This document shows positions 17,447-25,044 of a DNA stretch of 64,000 nt, one piece after another. Below the pieces are notes generated by a model, which ran no database searches, had not been told where the DNA came from, and worked only from the letters and a program-made list of their open reading frames with translations. The position numbers and the translations under genes were made by a program. Origin of the DNA: Bradyrhizobium lablabi (GTDB taxonomy: Bacteria; Pseudomonadota; Alphaproteobacteria; Rhizobiales; Xanthobacteraceae); assembly GCF_018131005.1 (NCBI RefSeq), contig NZ_JAFCJK010000005.1:434001-498000 (forward strand), in the 5' to 3' direction. Positions within the stretch are counted from its first letter, which is position 1. Every line of letters begins with the position of its first letter.

Positions 17447-17962
17447 TTACGGTGCTCGCCTGAAAACGACTTCAAGCTTCGTGTTTGGCAACTGTCCATG
17501 TCTTGTGAACTTCAATTCGTGATCTGTCAGTGACGTGATAGTGCGCGTCTCGGTGGGATCGCCGACCTGATTTGCGAAGGTACTGGCCTCAATGTCGACG
17601 CTGAGGACGCTGCTAGTTTCGTCCAATGAATATCTTCCGAAATAGGCGATCGATCCGGCAACCACGGCCTTGGCTTCGTCGACAGTCGCCGTCGCGGGTC
17701 TTCGGGACGAGATCTTCGGGATGTCGACGCTTGCCTGCATCAGGGAAAAGTATCCGTCGCTCGTGTAAATCACAATGCCTCTTGGATTATCACCGAATCG
17801 ATGACGCCTCGTGCCATCGGCAGACACGACATCGACTGAGACCTGGAGCCAAGTGCCGACGAGCCTTTCCTTAAGCGATTTCTGCTGACTGCGTGCGCTA
17901 CCCGGCAAAGCCGATCCCAGCGCGAGGAGGACCGAGAGACCAATCAAGCCGAACTTGTTCAT
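17447..17962 (-). CDS. Secreted lipocalin-like domain protein
   Basis: A 171-residue exported protein. The signal peptide spans about residues 1-25 (LIGLSVLLALGSALPGSARS-Q). The mature chain begins LKERLVGTWLQVSVDV, the opening GTW motif of a lipocalin-like beta barrel, and continues with GIVIYTSDGYFSLMQ, FGRYSLDE and a terminal LEVVFRRAP strand, as in the Lipocalin_5 family. Ligand unknown. A GGAG site precedes the ATG. The start is only a few bases from a degenerate AraC-type regulator gene running the other way, which suggests an original regulator-target pair now without its regulator. Confidence 0.78.
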   Translation of the reverse strand: MNKFGLIGLSVLLALGSALPGSARSQQKSLKERLVGTWLQVSVDVVSADGTRRHRFGDNPRGIVIYTSDGYFSLMQASVDIPKISSRRPATATVDEAKAVVAGSIAYFGRYSLDETSSVLSVDIEASTFANQVGDPTETRTITSLTDHELKFTRHGQLPNTKLEVVFRRAP

Positions 17963-18089
17963 CGCCTACTCCGTTTCCCACGCGATGACGTTGCGGCATT
18001 TGATTGGCACTCCTCCATCCACGCATCGCGCTTTCCGTGGACGGACCGATTTTAACCTGCGGGGCGCTCGCGACCGATGGCAAACCTCG

Positions 18090-18311
18090 CCACCGAGCAT
18101 AGCGCGTGCATTCTCGTCGTCTCGGACTGGAGGGAACAGCGGCCTGGCGCGAGCCCATAGCATATTGATCAACCCGCTCCATTCGCGACGCGCAATTAGC
18201 GCGATTGCTTTCGAGCTTGGGTTCAATGATCTATCGTACTTCAACAGGACGTTTCGCCGGTGCTATCATGCGACCCCTTCTGACGTGAGGAGCGGCTTGA
18301 AGCCGAAATAG
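18090..18311 (+). pseudogene. AraC-family regulator remnant, frameshifted
   Basis: The last 50 or so residues read GLARAHSILINPLHSRRAIS, then AIAFELGFNDLSYFNRTFRR and CYHATPSDVR, an unmistakable C-terminal AraC helix-turn-helix. Just upstream the expected EQRLARAH is split: EQR lies in one frame and LARAH in another because of one extra C near 18151. The open frame to 17955 upstream of this has no AraC sensor domain. The gene is a degraded relic that once lay divergently to the lipocalin-like gene. Confidence 0.7.
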
Positions 18312-18537
18312 CCTATACTGACCGCCCGATAGTTCCGGCATCGCAGGTGACCGCTTTGGGTCAAACTGAGAAGTCCGAATGCTCAACCGAGAGGTCAGCT
18401 TTGCCCTCAACAACGGAAATTGTCAGCCAAGTCTGTCAGGTCCGAGTCGGGTCAGATGCGGACCTGACACTGTCCTGTAACGGATGGCCTCCAGGCAAAA
18501 CGGTGCTGGGCCGCCAATGCTACGAGGTGGGAGGGCG

Positions 18538-19155
18538 CTACTCAGCAAGGTCCGCGAGAGCTTTAGCGTCAAGAACGACGACTTTTCTCGATCTGTTTGC
18601 ATCAAATCGGAGAATTTTTTTGCTGCGAAGGTCTGCGAAAACCCGAGATACCGTTTCGAGCGCCAGTCCCAGATAGTCCGCGATGTCACGGCGAGTCATT
18701 GGAAGATGAATAACATCTGCTTCTGTCGAACGAAGCCGCATCTCGAGTAGGAAAGCAGCCACTTTTTCGAGTGAATTCTGCCTACCCAACAGCAGCAAAT
18801 GGCTCTCCACATGCATTAGGTTGCGATTGGTCTCGGCAAGGATTATGCGCAAAACAGAAGGGTCGCTTTTGACGACATCGTCCAAGCACTCGCGCTTCGC
18901 GAGATGTACCGTGGTCGAAGTGATGGCTTCCGCCGTGAACCGATGAGTGGCGACGTCCTCCAGCCCGAAGATGTCGCCGGGCAGATAAAACGCCCCGATT
19001 TGGCGGCGATCATCTGATAGGAGTTTCTGTGTGCGCACAGCCCCAGAGACGACTTGGTAGATGTGCTCAGCTGGATCCCCCTCTCCAAATATCTCGGCTC
19101 CGCTGCTATACTTGGCGCTAGCTAACTGATCGAACGAAGCAAACAACCTTTGCAT
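18538..19155 (-). CDS. Crp/Fnr-family transcriptional regulator, FixK-like
   Basis: A 205-residue regulator with a cyclic-nucleotide-binding-like beta barrel (about 15-110, including YLPGDIFGLED), a long dimerisation helix (about 108-140) and a C-terminal helix-turn-helix (MTRRDIADYLGLALETVSRVFADL, 153-176). The recognition helix carries E167-x2-S170-R171, the residues that in FNR and FixK contact TTGAT half-sites. The N-terminal cysteine cluster of oxygen-sensing FNR is absent, so like FixK it must get its signal indirectly. Three perfect TTGAT-N4-ATCAA boxes lie within 10 kb. No fixL/fixJ genes are in the window. The exact fixK paralogue cannot be assigned. Confidence 0.88.
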   Translation of the reverse strand: MQRLFASFDQLASAKYSSGAEIFGEGDPAEHIYQVVSGAVRTQKLLSDDRRQIGAFYLPGDIFGLEDVATHRFTAEAITSTTVHLAKRECLDDVVKSDPSVLRIILAETNRNLMHVESHLLLLGRQNSLEKVAAFLLEMRLRSTEADVIHLPMTRRDIADYLGLALETVSRVFADLRSKKILRFDANRSRKVVVLDAKALADLAE

Positions 19156-19374
19156 TCACTCTCTGTCGATTTGTGAGGGTGAGCCGCCCGTTGACTCTGA
19201 AATCCGGGCGGCCCCTGCCAGCTACTTACAATTGCGCTGCCCACCAAGACAGACGCCGTCGCCGACGGCCCTGGCGCACTTGTTGCCAAGGCCGCCGACG
19301 ATCCGCCGCCCCATGAAGAAAAGCTCGGATCGCGATCTAGTAACATCCGTCCTAACAACGAGTCTTGGGGGTAA

Positions 19375-19393
19375 AGTGTCCATTTTGGACACT
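19375..19393. promoter_or_regulatory. Perfect inverted repeat, probable operator
   Basis: AGTGTCCA-TTT-TGGACACT has perfect 8-base arms. It lies 70 bases upstream of the winged-helix regulator at 19463 and is the natural place for an autoregulatory site. The rest of the 300-base gap between this gene and the divergent FixK-like gene shows nothing else clear. Confidence 0.55.
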
Positions 19394-19462
19394 CATGTGG
19401 TTGCGCTGTCGCCGCCGGTTACAAGATCAGCCCTACGGTGACGACAATCAAGGGAGGGGCAC

Positions 19463-19852
19463 ATGCTTGGGACGTACCCGATTGTGCACCGTTCGGAGCG
19501 GCTTGCATTAGCGAAGGCGTACATTGCGCTCACCCGTGTGATGGTCGATTCTGTGTTTGGCAAGAAAACTGCCGATCACTCGCTGCTATTGATCGGCTCC
19601 GCAATCATGGTAGGCCATGCAGAAAACAGGCCCATGAATGCAACGAAGATCTCGCATTACGTCGGCCTGCCGCGCTCCACGGTAATTCGCAAGCTCAACG
19701 AGTTCTCAAGGACCGGCGTGGTCGCGCGTCACGGCAACGTCTATCTGCTCTCGGAAGAACGCGCCCGCAATCAGACAAAGTACGTCACCGAAGCGATCTG
19801 CATTTTCGGTGCAGCAGAGAAAAGTTTGAAAGCCTCCAAACTCAATACTTAG
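19463..19852 (+). CDS. Small winged-helix DNA-binding protein
   Basis: A 129-residue protein with a central helix-turn-helix (about 55-100: NATKISHYVGLPRSTVIRKLNEFSRTGVVARHGNVYLLSE) of winged-helix type, similar in pattern to MarR or IclR N-terminal domains. The first 50 residues are helical and probably mediate dimerisation. A strong ribosome site (GGGAGGGG) precedes the ATG. The palindrome at 19375-19393 lies in its promoter region. It is transcribed divergently from the FixK-like regulator. Target genes are unknown; autoregulation is inferred. Confidence 0.7.
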   Translation: MLGTYPIVHRSERLALAKAYIALTRVMVDSVFGKKTADHSLLLIGSAIMVGHAENRPMNATKISHYVGLPRSTVIRKLNEFSRTGVVARHGNVYLLSEERARNQTKYVTEAICIFGAAEKSLKASKLNT

Positions 19853-19948
19853 AAGGGCGGCGAACTGCAGCCGGTCCAAAACGGTCCCTTGAACAGATCC
19901 TGATTGAAGGATTACGCTCGGCTGGGTTGCCAAAGCACTGAAATCTCC

Positions 19949-19969
19949 GCCAAGGCCGAGAGCCTTGGC
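19949..19969 (+). terminator. Hairpin after the winged-helix regulator
   Basis: GCCAAGGC-CGAGA-GCCTTGGC forms a perfect 8-pair stem with a 5-base loop, about 100 bases past the regulator stop. No T run follows, so it may be a weak terminator or RNA-stability element. The rest of 19853-20265 has no gene. Confidence 0.4.
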
Positions 19970-20265
19970 CCACGTCTGTTATGGGTCAAGATGCGAAAGG
20001 CTCGCGTCTAGCACAAGTAGTCCGGTCTCACCCCGACATCCGACCTAACAGCGGACATGCTGAACCGGCAGCAACGGGCCATTTGCAGACAGGGCCGCGC
20101 GGTCGATCGAGGTTCGTTTTACCTCTTCGAGTCTGACAATGGACCGGCAGCCAGCAAGTCCGTTTGGCGGAACTCACGTATGGTGTTTCGTAACAGAACC
20201 TGACAAAGTTGTAGGGAATAACCTGCACTAGCAGCCATCCGGGGCTGTGGAAAGATCAGGTACAA

Positions 20266-21672
20266 ATGCTTTCAACGGACTATCTCATCATCGGTAGCGG
20301 CGCGTTGGGCATGTGTTTCGCTGACCAACTGCTGACGGAAACCGACGCCAACATGGTGATTGTGGACCGTCATCACATGCCCGGGGGCCACTGGAACGAC
20401 GCATATCCGTTTGTCCGTCTTCATCAACCGTCTGCCTATTACGGCGTTGGATCCCGTGCGCTCGGCAACAATCGATTAGATGTGGCAGGTTTTAACAAGG
20501 GCTATTTTGAACTCGCCTCCGGCGCTCAGATCATCAGTTATTACGACCGGCTCATGAACGAGCGGTTTCTGCCCTCGGGCCGCGTTCAATATTTTCCGTT
20601 GTGTGACTATCAAGGAGATAAACGGTTTGTCTCTCGACTGTCGGGTGACGTTCAGGAGGTATCGTTTCGCAAAAAGCTCGTAGACGCCACCTTCCTAGAC
20701 ACCCAAGTCCCATCGACCCACGTACCCTCCTTCGAGCTTGGTGACGGCGTAAAGCTCGTCACCCCTAGTGAGCTTCCGAAGTTTGCGCCGGACTTTAAAG
20801 GCTATGTTATCCTGGGCGGCGGCAAGACGGCCATGGATGTCGGTGTATGGTTGCTCCAGATGGGCGCGGCGCCGGAAAGCATACGTTGGATCGTGCCACG
20901 CGATTCCTGGCTCATGAACCGAGACAAGGTCCAGCCAGGCGAAGCGTTTTTTAAGCAAACGGCAGGCGGCCAAGCAGATCAACTCGAAGCGGCGGCAGAG
21001 GCGACATGCGTAGCCGATTTGTTTGAGCGGCTGGAACGAACCGGCCAGATGTTGCGCATCGATACAACGGTGATACCGACCATGTACCGTGGTGCGACTA
21101 TCTCGTGCCTTGAGGTAGAAGCCCTGCGCTCCATCAAAAATGTTGTGCGCAAGGGACGTGTACTGAGGATAGAACATCGGACAGTCATCCTCGAACATGG
21201 GACAGTCGAAGGCTGCTCAGGCAGCCTCTATGTGGATTGCACTGCCAAGGCATTTCGCACTCAGCCTTCTGTGCGTGTGTTCGACGGTGACCGGATCACC
21301 ATCCAAATGTTACGCCCCGGTGCTCTCTGCTTGAGCGCAGCGGTCATCGGTCATATTGAAGCCGCCTACGACGATGAGGCGATAAAGAACGAACTTTGCA
21401 AGCCGATGCAGACGCTGAACGCCCCAGAAGACTGGGTTCGACGAAGGCTTGAGGACTTGCAAGCCGGGCGCCGATGGTCGGTGGACAAGACTCTTCATCG
21501 ATGGGTGGTGGAACATCGGCTGACGGGCGCGGGCGTTGGACAGGCAGATGTAGCCGCGCATGACCCAGATGCGGACCGGATTCGCAAGCGCTTGCGCGAA
21601 GCTCGTCCAAAAGCCGAAGCAAACTTGTCACGGCTAATTGCCGAACTAGCTCCCGAAAGTTTGCGATCTTAG
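20266..21672 (+). CDS. FAD/NAD(P)-dependent oxidoreductase
   Basis: A 468-residue flavoprotein. The N-terminus YLIIGSGALGMCFADQLL contains the GxGxxG FAD-binding loop followed by VIVDRHHMPGGHW, a pattern seen in monooxygenase-like and amine-oxidase-like flavoproteins. A second nucleotide-binding motif, YVILGGGKTAMDVGVWLL, lies near residue 181 and suits NAD(P)H. The C-terminal 70 residues are helical and charged. No substrate can be assigned. The gene is isolated, with two hairpin repeats after its stop. Codon use is less GC-biased than in the core genes, suggesting transfer. Confidence 0.72.
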   Translation: MLSTDYLIIGSGALGMCFADQLLTETDANMVIVDRHHMPGGHWNDAYPFVRLHQPSAYYGVGSRALGNNRLDVAGFNKGYFELASGAQIISYYDRLMNERFLPSGRVQYFPLCDYQGDKRFVSRLSGDVQEVSFRKKLVDATFLDTQVPSTHVPSFELGDGVKLVTPSELPKFAPDFKGYVILGGGKTAMDVGVWLLQMGAAPESIRWIVPRDSWLMNRDKVQPGEAFFKQTAGGQADQLEAAAEATCVADLFERLERTGQMLRIDTTVIPTMYRGATISCLEVEALRSIKNVVRKGRVLRIEHRTVILEHGTVEGCSGSLYVDCTAKAFRTQPSVRVFDGDRITIQMLRPGALCLSAAVIGHIEAAYDDEAIKNELCKPMQTLNAPEDWVRRRLEDLQAGRRWSVDKTLHRWVVEHRLTGAGVGQADVAAHDPDADRIRKRLREARPKAEANLSRLIAELAPESLRS

Positions 21673-21814
21673 TATGCAAACGTCGGAACCGACCCGTCAG
21701 TTCAGCGAGCCATATCGAATCAGCCTCACGGCGTGCGTAGCTGAGTACACAGACAGGATTGTTCCGAGTTTTTCTGTGACCAAAGCAGATCGTCAGGCTT
21801 GGCTACGCCGACCG

Positions 21815-21890
21815 GATGTCCGCTTTGGGTCAAAAGGCGGCATCGGCTAGCGTCATGGCTATGTCCGCTTTAGCCACCTAAGGCGGACAT
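21815..21890. repeat. Two hairpin repeats of the ATGTCCGC type
   Basis: Unit 1 (21815-21843) is ATGTCCGC...GCGGCAT with one mismatch. Unit 2 (21861-21890) has perfect ATGTCCGC and GCGGACAT arms, extended by CTTTAG/CTAAGG. Related fragments occur at 17400, 18345 and 20040. They may terminate transcription of the flavoprotein gene. Otherwise 21673-22051 is empty. Confidence 0.6.
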
Positions 21891-22051
21891 CACGGACGTC
21901 AAATCGAATGTCCGGGAGGGGCCAGAACCGACCACAACTGAAAGCCGATTTGGCAGCAACTCTGGAATGTAGAGTCCAAATTGGGTAGGCTGTTTAATGT
22001 CTGCATCGTCTCCTTGAACTGGTCATGGCTGCTGCCGGAAGGAGCTGAAGG

Positions 22052-23641
22052 ATGGAGCGCATCAGTCGCCGACAGTTGGTGCGAAGTGCCGCGGCCGCCG
22101 CAGTGACCTTGTCCGCCCCGTCGGTCAGAGCCCAGCAAAGCGAACAAGTCCTCCGCTTTGTCGCGGAAGCCGATCTGAAGGTTCTCGACCCTGTCTGGAC
22201 TTCAGCTTATATCACCCGCAACCACGGCTATCTCGTCTACGACACCCTCTTCGGCACCGACGAAAAGCATCAAATCAAGCCGCAGATGGTCGATCAAACG
22301 GTCGTCTCTGCGGATGGCATGAAATATACGTTCACCTTGCGTGACGGCCTTCGATGGCACGACGGAAAGCCCGTGCTGTCGGAAGATTGCGTGGAGTCGC
22401 TGAAGCGATGGGGAAAGAAGGATCGTCTTGGCCAACTGTTGATGCGACATACTGCGACAATCTCGGCTATCGACAGCAAGACATTCGCCATCGTGCTCGC
22501 CGAGCCCTTCGGTCTCGTCCTCGAGGCGCTCGGAAAGACGGGCAGCAATGTGCCATTCATGATGCCTGCGAGAATTGCTGCTACACCAGCGGAAGCCCAG
22601 ATCAAGGAGGTGATCGGCTCCGGTCCGTTCAAGTTCGCGAGGAGCGAGTGGAAGCCGGGCGAGCAGGTCGAATACATTCGAAACAGCGATTACATCCCGC
22701 GCAACGAGACGCCAAGCGGATCCTCTGGCGGCAAGAGAGTGTATCTCGATAAGGTAATCTGGCGGTATGTCGCCGACCCATGGGACGTGGCGGAGGCCCT
22801 CGCCGCCGGCGAGGTGGATTGGTGGCAGGAGCCACCAATCGACTTCATGCCGAAGCTTGAAAAGGATCCGGATTTGCAGATGTTCGTGATCGATCCACTA
22901 GGGCAGCAAGGCTGGCTCAGACCGAATTGGCTCCATCCACCCTTTAATAACAAGAAGGCCCGCGAGGCTCTGCTCCACACGATGGACCAGGTGACGTACC
23001 TTCATTGGTCCGTCGGACAGTCAAACTATTATAGAGCTTGCAACTCAGTCTATGCATGCGAGGGTCCTTACGCGACCACTGTAGGCGCCGAGCCAATCAT
23101 GGAGCATAACGACCTCAAGGCGAGACAGCTTCTAAAGGAGTCGGGCTATGACGGGACGCCGGTGGTTGTACTCCAAGTTACGGATAGACCCTTCCTCAAT
23201 GCGGCAGCCGTCGTCACGCGCCAACGGCTGGAGCGCACTGGTTTTAAGGTCATATTGAAGGCGATGGATTGGTCAACGAACCTCGTCGTGCGCGCGCGCA
23301 AAGAACCGCCTGACAAGGGTGGCTGGAATCTGCTGTACTCGTGGTGGCATGGGTCGGATGTGATCGACCCTTCCGTCCACTTCGGACTTTCAGGCGCAGG
23401 CCCAAACAGCTGGTTCGGCTGGCCGAATGTCCCGCAACTGGAGAAGCTTGCCATCGATTGGGTGCACGCGAAGGATTACACGAAGCGGAAGCAACTCGCC
23501 GACGAAGTCCAGAGGGTCGCACTGAGCGAAGTGACCTACGTGCCCTGGGGAGAATGGATACAGCCCACCGTATTTCGAAAGAACGTCCGAGATGTTCTCA
23601 AGTTCGGAGCGCCGGTTTTCTGGAACGTAAAGTTGGCATAG
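22052..23641 (+). CDS. ABC transporter substrate-binding protein, peptide/nickel type (SBP_bac_5)
   Basis: A 529-residue periplasmic binding protein of the oligopeptide/nickel class. The start MERISRRQLVRSAAAAAVTL is a twin-arginine signal peptide ending near SVRAQQ. The mature chain has the family landmarks: LKVLDPVWTSAYITRNHGYLVYDTLF near residue 45, the ADGMKYTFTLRDGLRWHDGKPV block near 90, the GSGPFKF block near 195 and a helical C-terminal lobe. A GGAAGGAG site precedes the ATG. No permease or ATPase genes follow, so it is an orphan or works with a remote transporter. The ligand cannot be named. Confidence 0.9.
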   Translation: MERISRRQLVRSAAAAAVTLSAPSVRAQQSEQVLRFVAEADLKVLDPVWTSAYITRNHGYLVYDTLFGTDEKHQIKPQMVDQTVVSADGMKYTFTLRDGLRWHDGKPVLSEDCVESLKRWGKKDRLGQLLMRHTATISAIDSKTFAIVLAEPFGLVLEALGKTGSNVPFMMPARIAATPAEAQIKEVIGSGPFKFARSEWKPGEQVEYIRNSDYIPRNETPSGSSGGKRVYLDKVIWRYVADPWDVAEALAAGEVDWWQEPPIDFMPKLEKDPDLQMFVIDPLGQQGWLRPNWLHPPFNNKKAREALLHTMDQVTYLHWSVGQSNYYRACNSVYACEGPYATTVGAEPIMEHNDLKARQLLKESGYDGTPVVVLQVTDRPFLNAAAVVTRQRLERTGFKVILKAMDWSTNLVVRARKEPPDKGGWNLLYSWWHGSDVIDPSVHFGLSGAGPNSWFGWPNVPQLEKLAIDWVHAKDYTKRKQLADEVQRVALSEVTYVPWGEWIQPTVFRKNVRDVLKFGAPVFWNVKLA

Positions 23642-23762
23642 GCGCGTCTCAATTGCATCTCCCGGCAGCTCAATCTTCAATTTGAACCGGCCTAATGTAA
23701 TGCAAGTTTGACAACATCGGCGCCACGTTGAGATGTCCGATCCGGGTCATCTTCGACGGGTT

Positions 23763-24032
23763 CTAGTTCGGTGAAACATATCGGCCACGCGGCGCCGGCT
23801 GTGGCGGAGGTCTGAACAGGACGCTGGGATTCTCCCCGCAATATCCCTTGCGACCAGACACGCTCGCAAGACACTGCTCACGGGTTTGGTAGGCGCAGTC
23901 GCCGGGATAGCCGAATTCCGAGTCCTGAATGCACCATCGATAGTCGGCTCGCGCCGGCTTCATGTCGACGAGTCCGGCGAGGACTATGACGCCCAGCACA
24001 AATTGCGCCTTTCGCAAGACCAGACCTCCCAT
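23763..24032 (-). CDS. Small secreted DUF3551 protein
   Basis: Belongs to the DUF3551 family of small, secreted, cysteine-containing proteins that bradyrhizobia carry in many copies. After a signal peptide ending PARA-D, the mature part reads YRWCIQDSEFGYPGDCAYQT, then REQCLASVSGRKGYC, with the four conserved cysteines, and a Pro-rich tail. The frame starts with ATG at 24032, but a GGGAGG site lies inside it, directly before a TTG at 24017, so the true start may be that TTG (84 residues). Function unknown. Confidence 0.72.
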   Translation of the reverse strand: MGGLVLRKAQFVLGVIVLAGLVDMKPARADYRWCIQDSEFGYPGDCAYQTREQCLASVSGRKGYCGENPSVLFRPPPQPAPRGRYVSPN

Positions 24033-24215
24033 GCCCGCCGCGCCAATTATGACCTCACGGTGAGAAACGTCCGGAAAGCCAGTTTATTCCGAGGCAAGGC
24101 TAGAAAAACCGGACCGCCAGTGCCGTACGGCAATCCGCATGATGCTTGGGGTCAACGCCGTACCTGCCGGCCGCGGCGCTGAATGGCACCGCCAGCCTGC
24201 TGATCCCAGTCCTGC

Positions 24216-24821
24216 CTATTCGGAGTAGAGCGAAGGATGAACGATGTCAAAGCTCGCGCTTGCGGCTGGCCAGCACCTGATGATGTTTTTTGTGGAGCGG
24301 CCTGCCTCGAACGATGCAATGTACGGCCGCATGGTGGTTGGAACGCCTGCCGCGATGCTGTGAGCAAATCCATACACCGGTATTCCTGCGGCGGCAGCGG
24401 CCAAACTCCCGTAGGTTTGGCCTGTGTCGCAGCCGCAGATGATTATCTTCACCGTGCTTAATGCTCGTCCTACCTTGCTCCAAAAAAGATGTGCGTCTTC
24501 ATTAAGGACAAGACTCTCCGAATCAATGCAAGGCCAGGGCTGCTCTCCCTCACTGCCCATCATCGGGCCGTCATGTAGTCCGCAATGAGATACGGTCATG
24601 AACGTGCCTGCGACGTCCACGGATTTCCAGAAATTGGTGTTGAAACCTGGAGGGGCCGGAGTGAACGCTGGCGCAATGCTGTGCCCACCGGCCGAATAGT
24701 GCAGTTTGAAAATCATCGCGTTCTTCTTGCCATACACATGGTCCCGCAAATCCATCGCGGTGGCCAGGAAGTTGCTGGCGGCGTCGCCGCTACCCGGAAC
24801 AAGCATGACTGCTTTGGTCAT
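24216..24821 (-). CDS. Hypothetical protein with caspase-fold-like His/Cys motifs
   Basis: A 201-residue cytoplasmic protein not assigned to a named family. Two motifs stand out: MTVSHCGLHDGPMMG with H79 and, after a hydrophobic strand, KIIICGCDTGQTYGSLAAAA with C131. A His in an (S)HxG turn followed about 50 residues later by a strand ending in G-C-D/E is the dyad arrangement of clan CD peptidases (caspase, gingipain, CHAT and DUF4347-type domains), and the later GIPVYGFAHSI fits the next strand. This is inference from motif order only. No adaptor, receptor or gasdermin-like partner gene is adjacent. The neighbouring genes (DUF3551, acyltransferase) give no clue. Confidence 0.6.
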   Translation of the reverse strand: MTKAVMLVPGSGDAASNFLATAMDLRDHVYGKKNAMIFKLHYSAGGHSIAPAFTPAPPGFNTNFWKSVDVAGTFMTVSHCGLHDGPMMGSEGEQPWPCIDSESLVLNEDAHLFWSKVGRALSTVKIIICGCDTGQTYGSLAAAAAGIPVYGFAHSIAAGVPTTMRPYIASFEAGRSTKNIIRCWPAASASFDIVHPSLYSE

Positions 24822-24922
24822 ATCGGCGGCTCCGCATTCCCGTTTGCTTACCCTCTGCGCCAGGTTTTTTGCGGCCGCAATGAGACACAGTTTCGCACTC
24901 GCGGGCGTACGAAGCTATTACT

Positions 24923-24962
24923 GGAGCATGGTCCGGAAAAGCGTGTAGCGGTCATGCTCAAA
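24923..24962. repeat. GAGCATG-type palindromic repeat
   Basis: GGAGCATGGTCCGGAAAAGC ... GGTCATGCTC is an intergenic palindrome of a kind common in Rhizobiales. A shorter piece (GATCCGGAAAAGTGTG) occurs at 28312. It lies in the gap between the acyltransferase gene end and the caspase-like gene start. Confidence 0.6.
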
Positions 24963-25044
24963 GAGCGCGATGACAAATCAGCCTGATCTTATCGCGCCTT
25001 AGCGCAACGGCTTCTGGCGCTCCCTGAGCGTACCGCCAGCATCG

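Noticed and set aside
18168..18175. FNR-like TTGATCAA near 18170
   Set aside because: The half-sites abut without the 4-base spacer, and it is inside the AraC relic, so it is not a FixK box.
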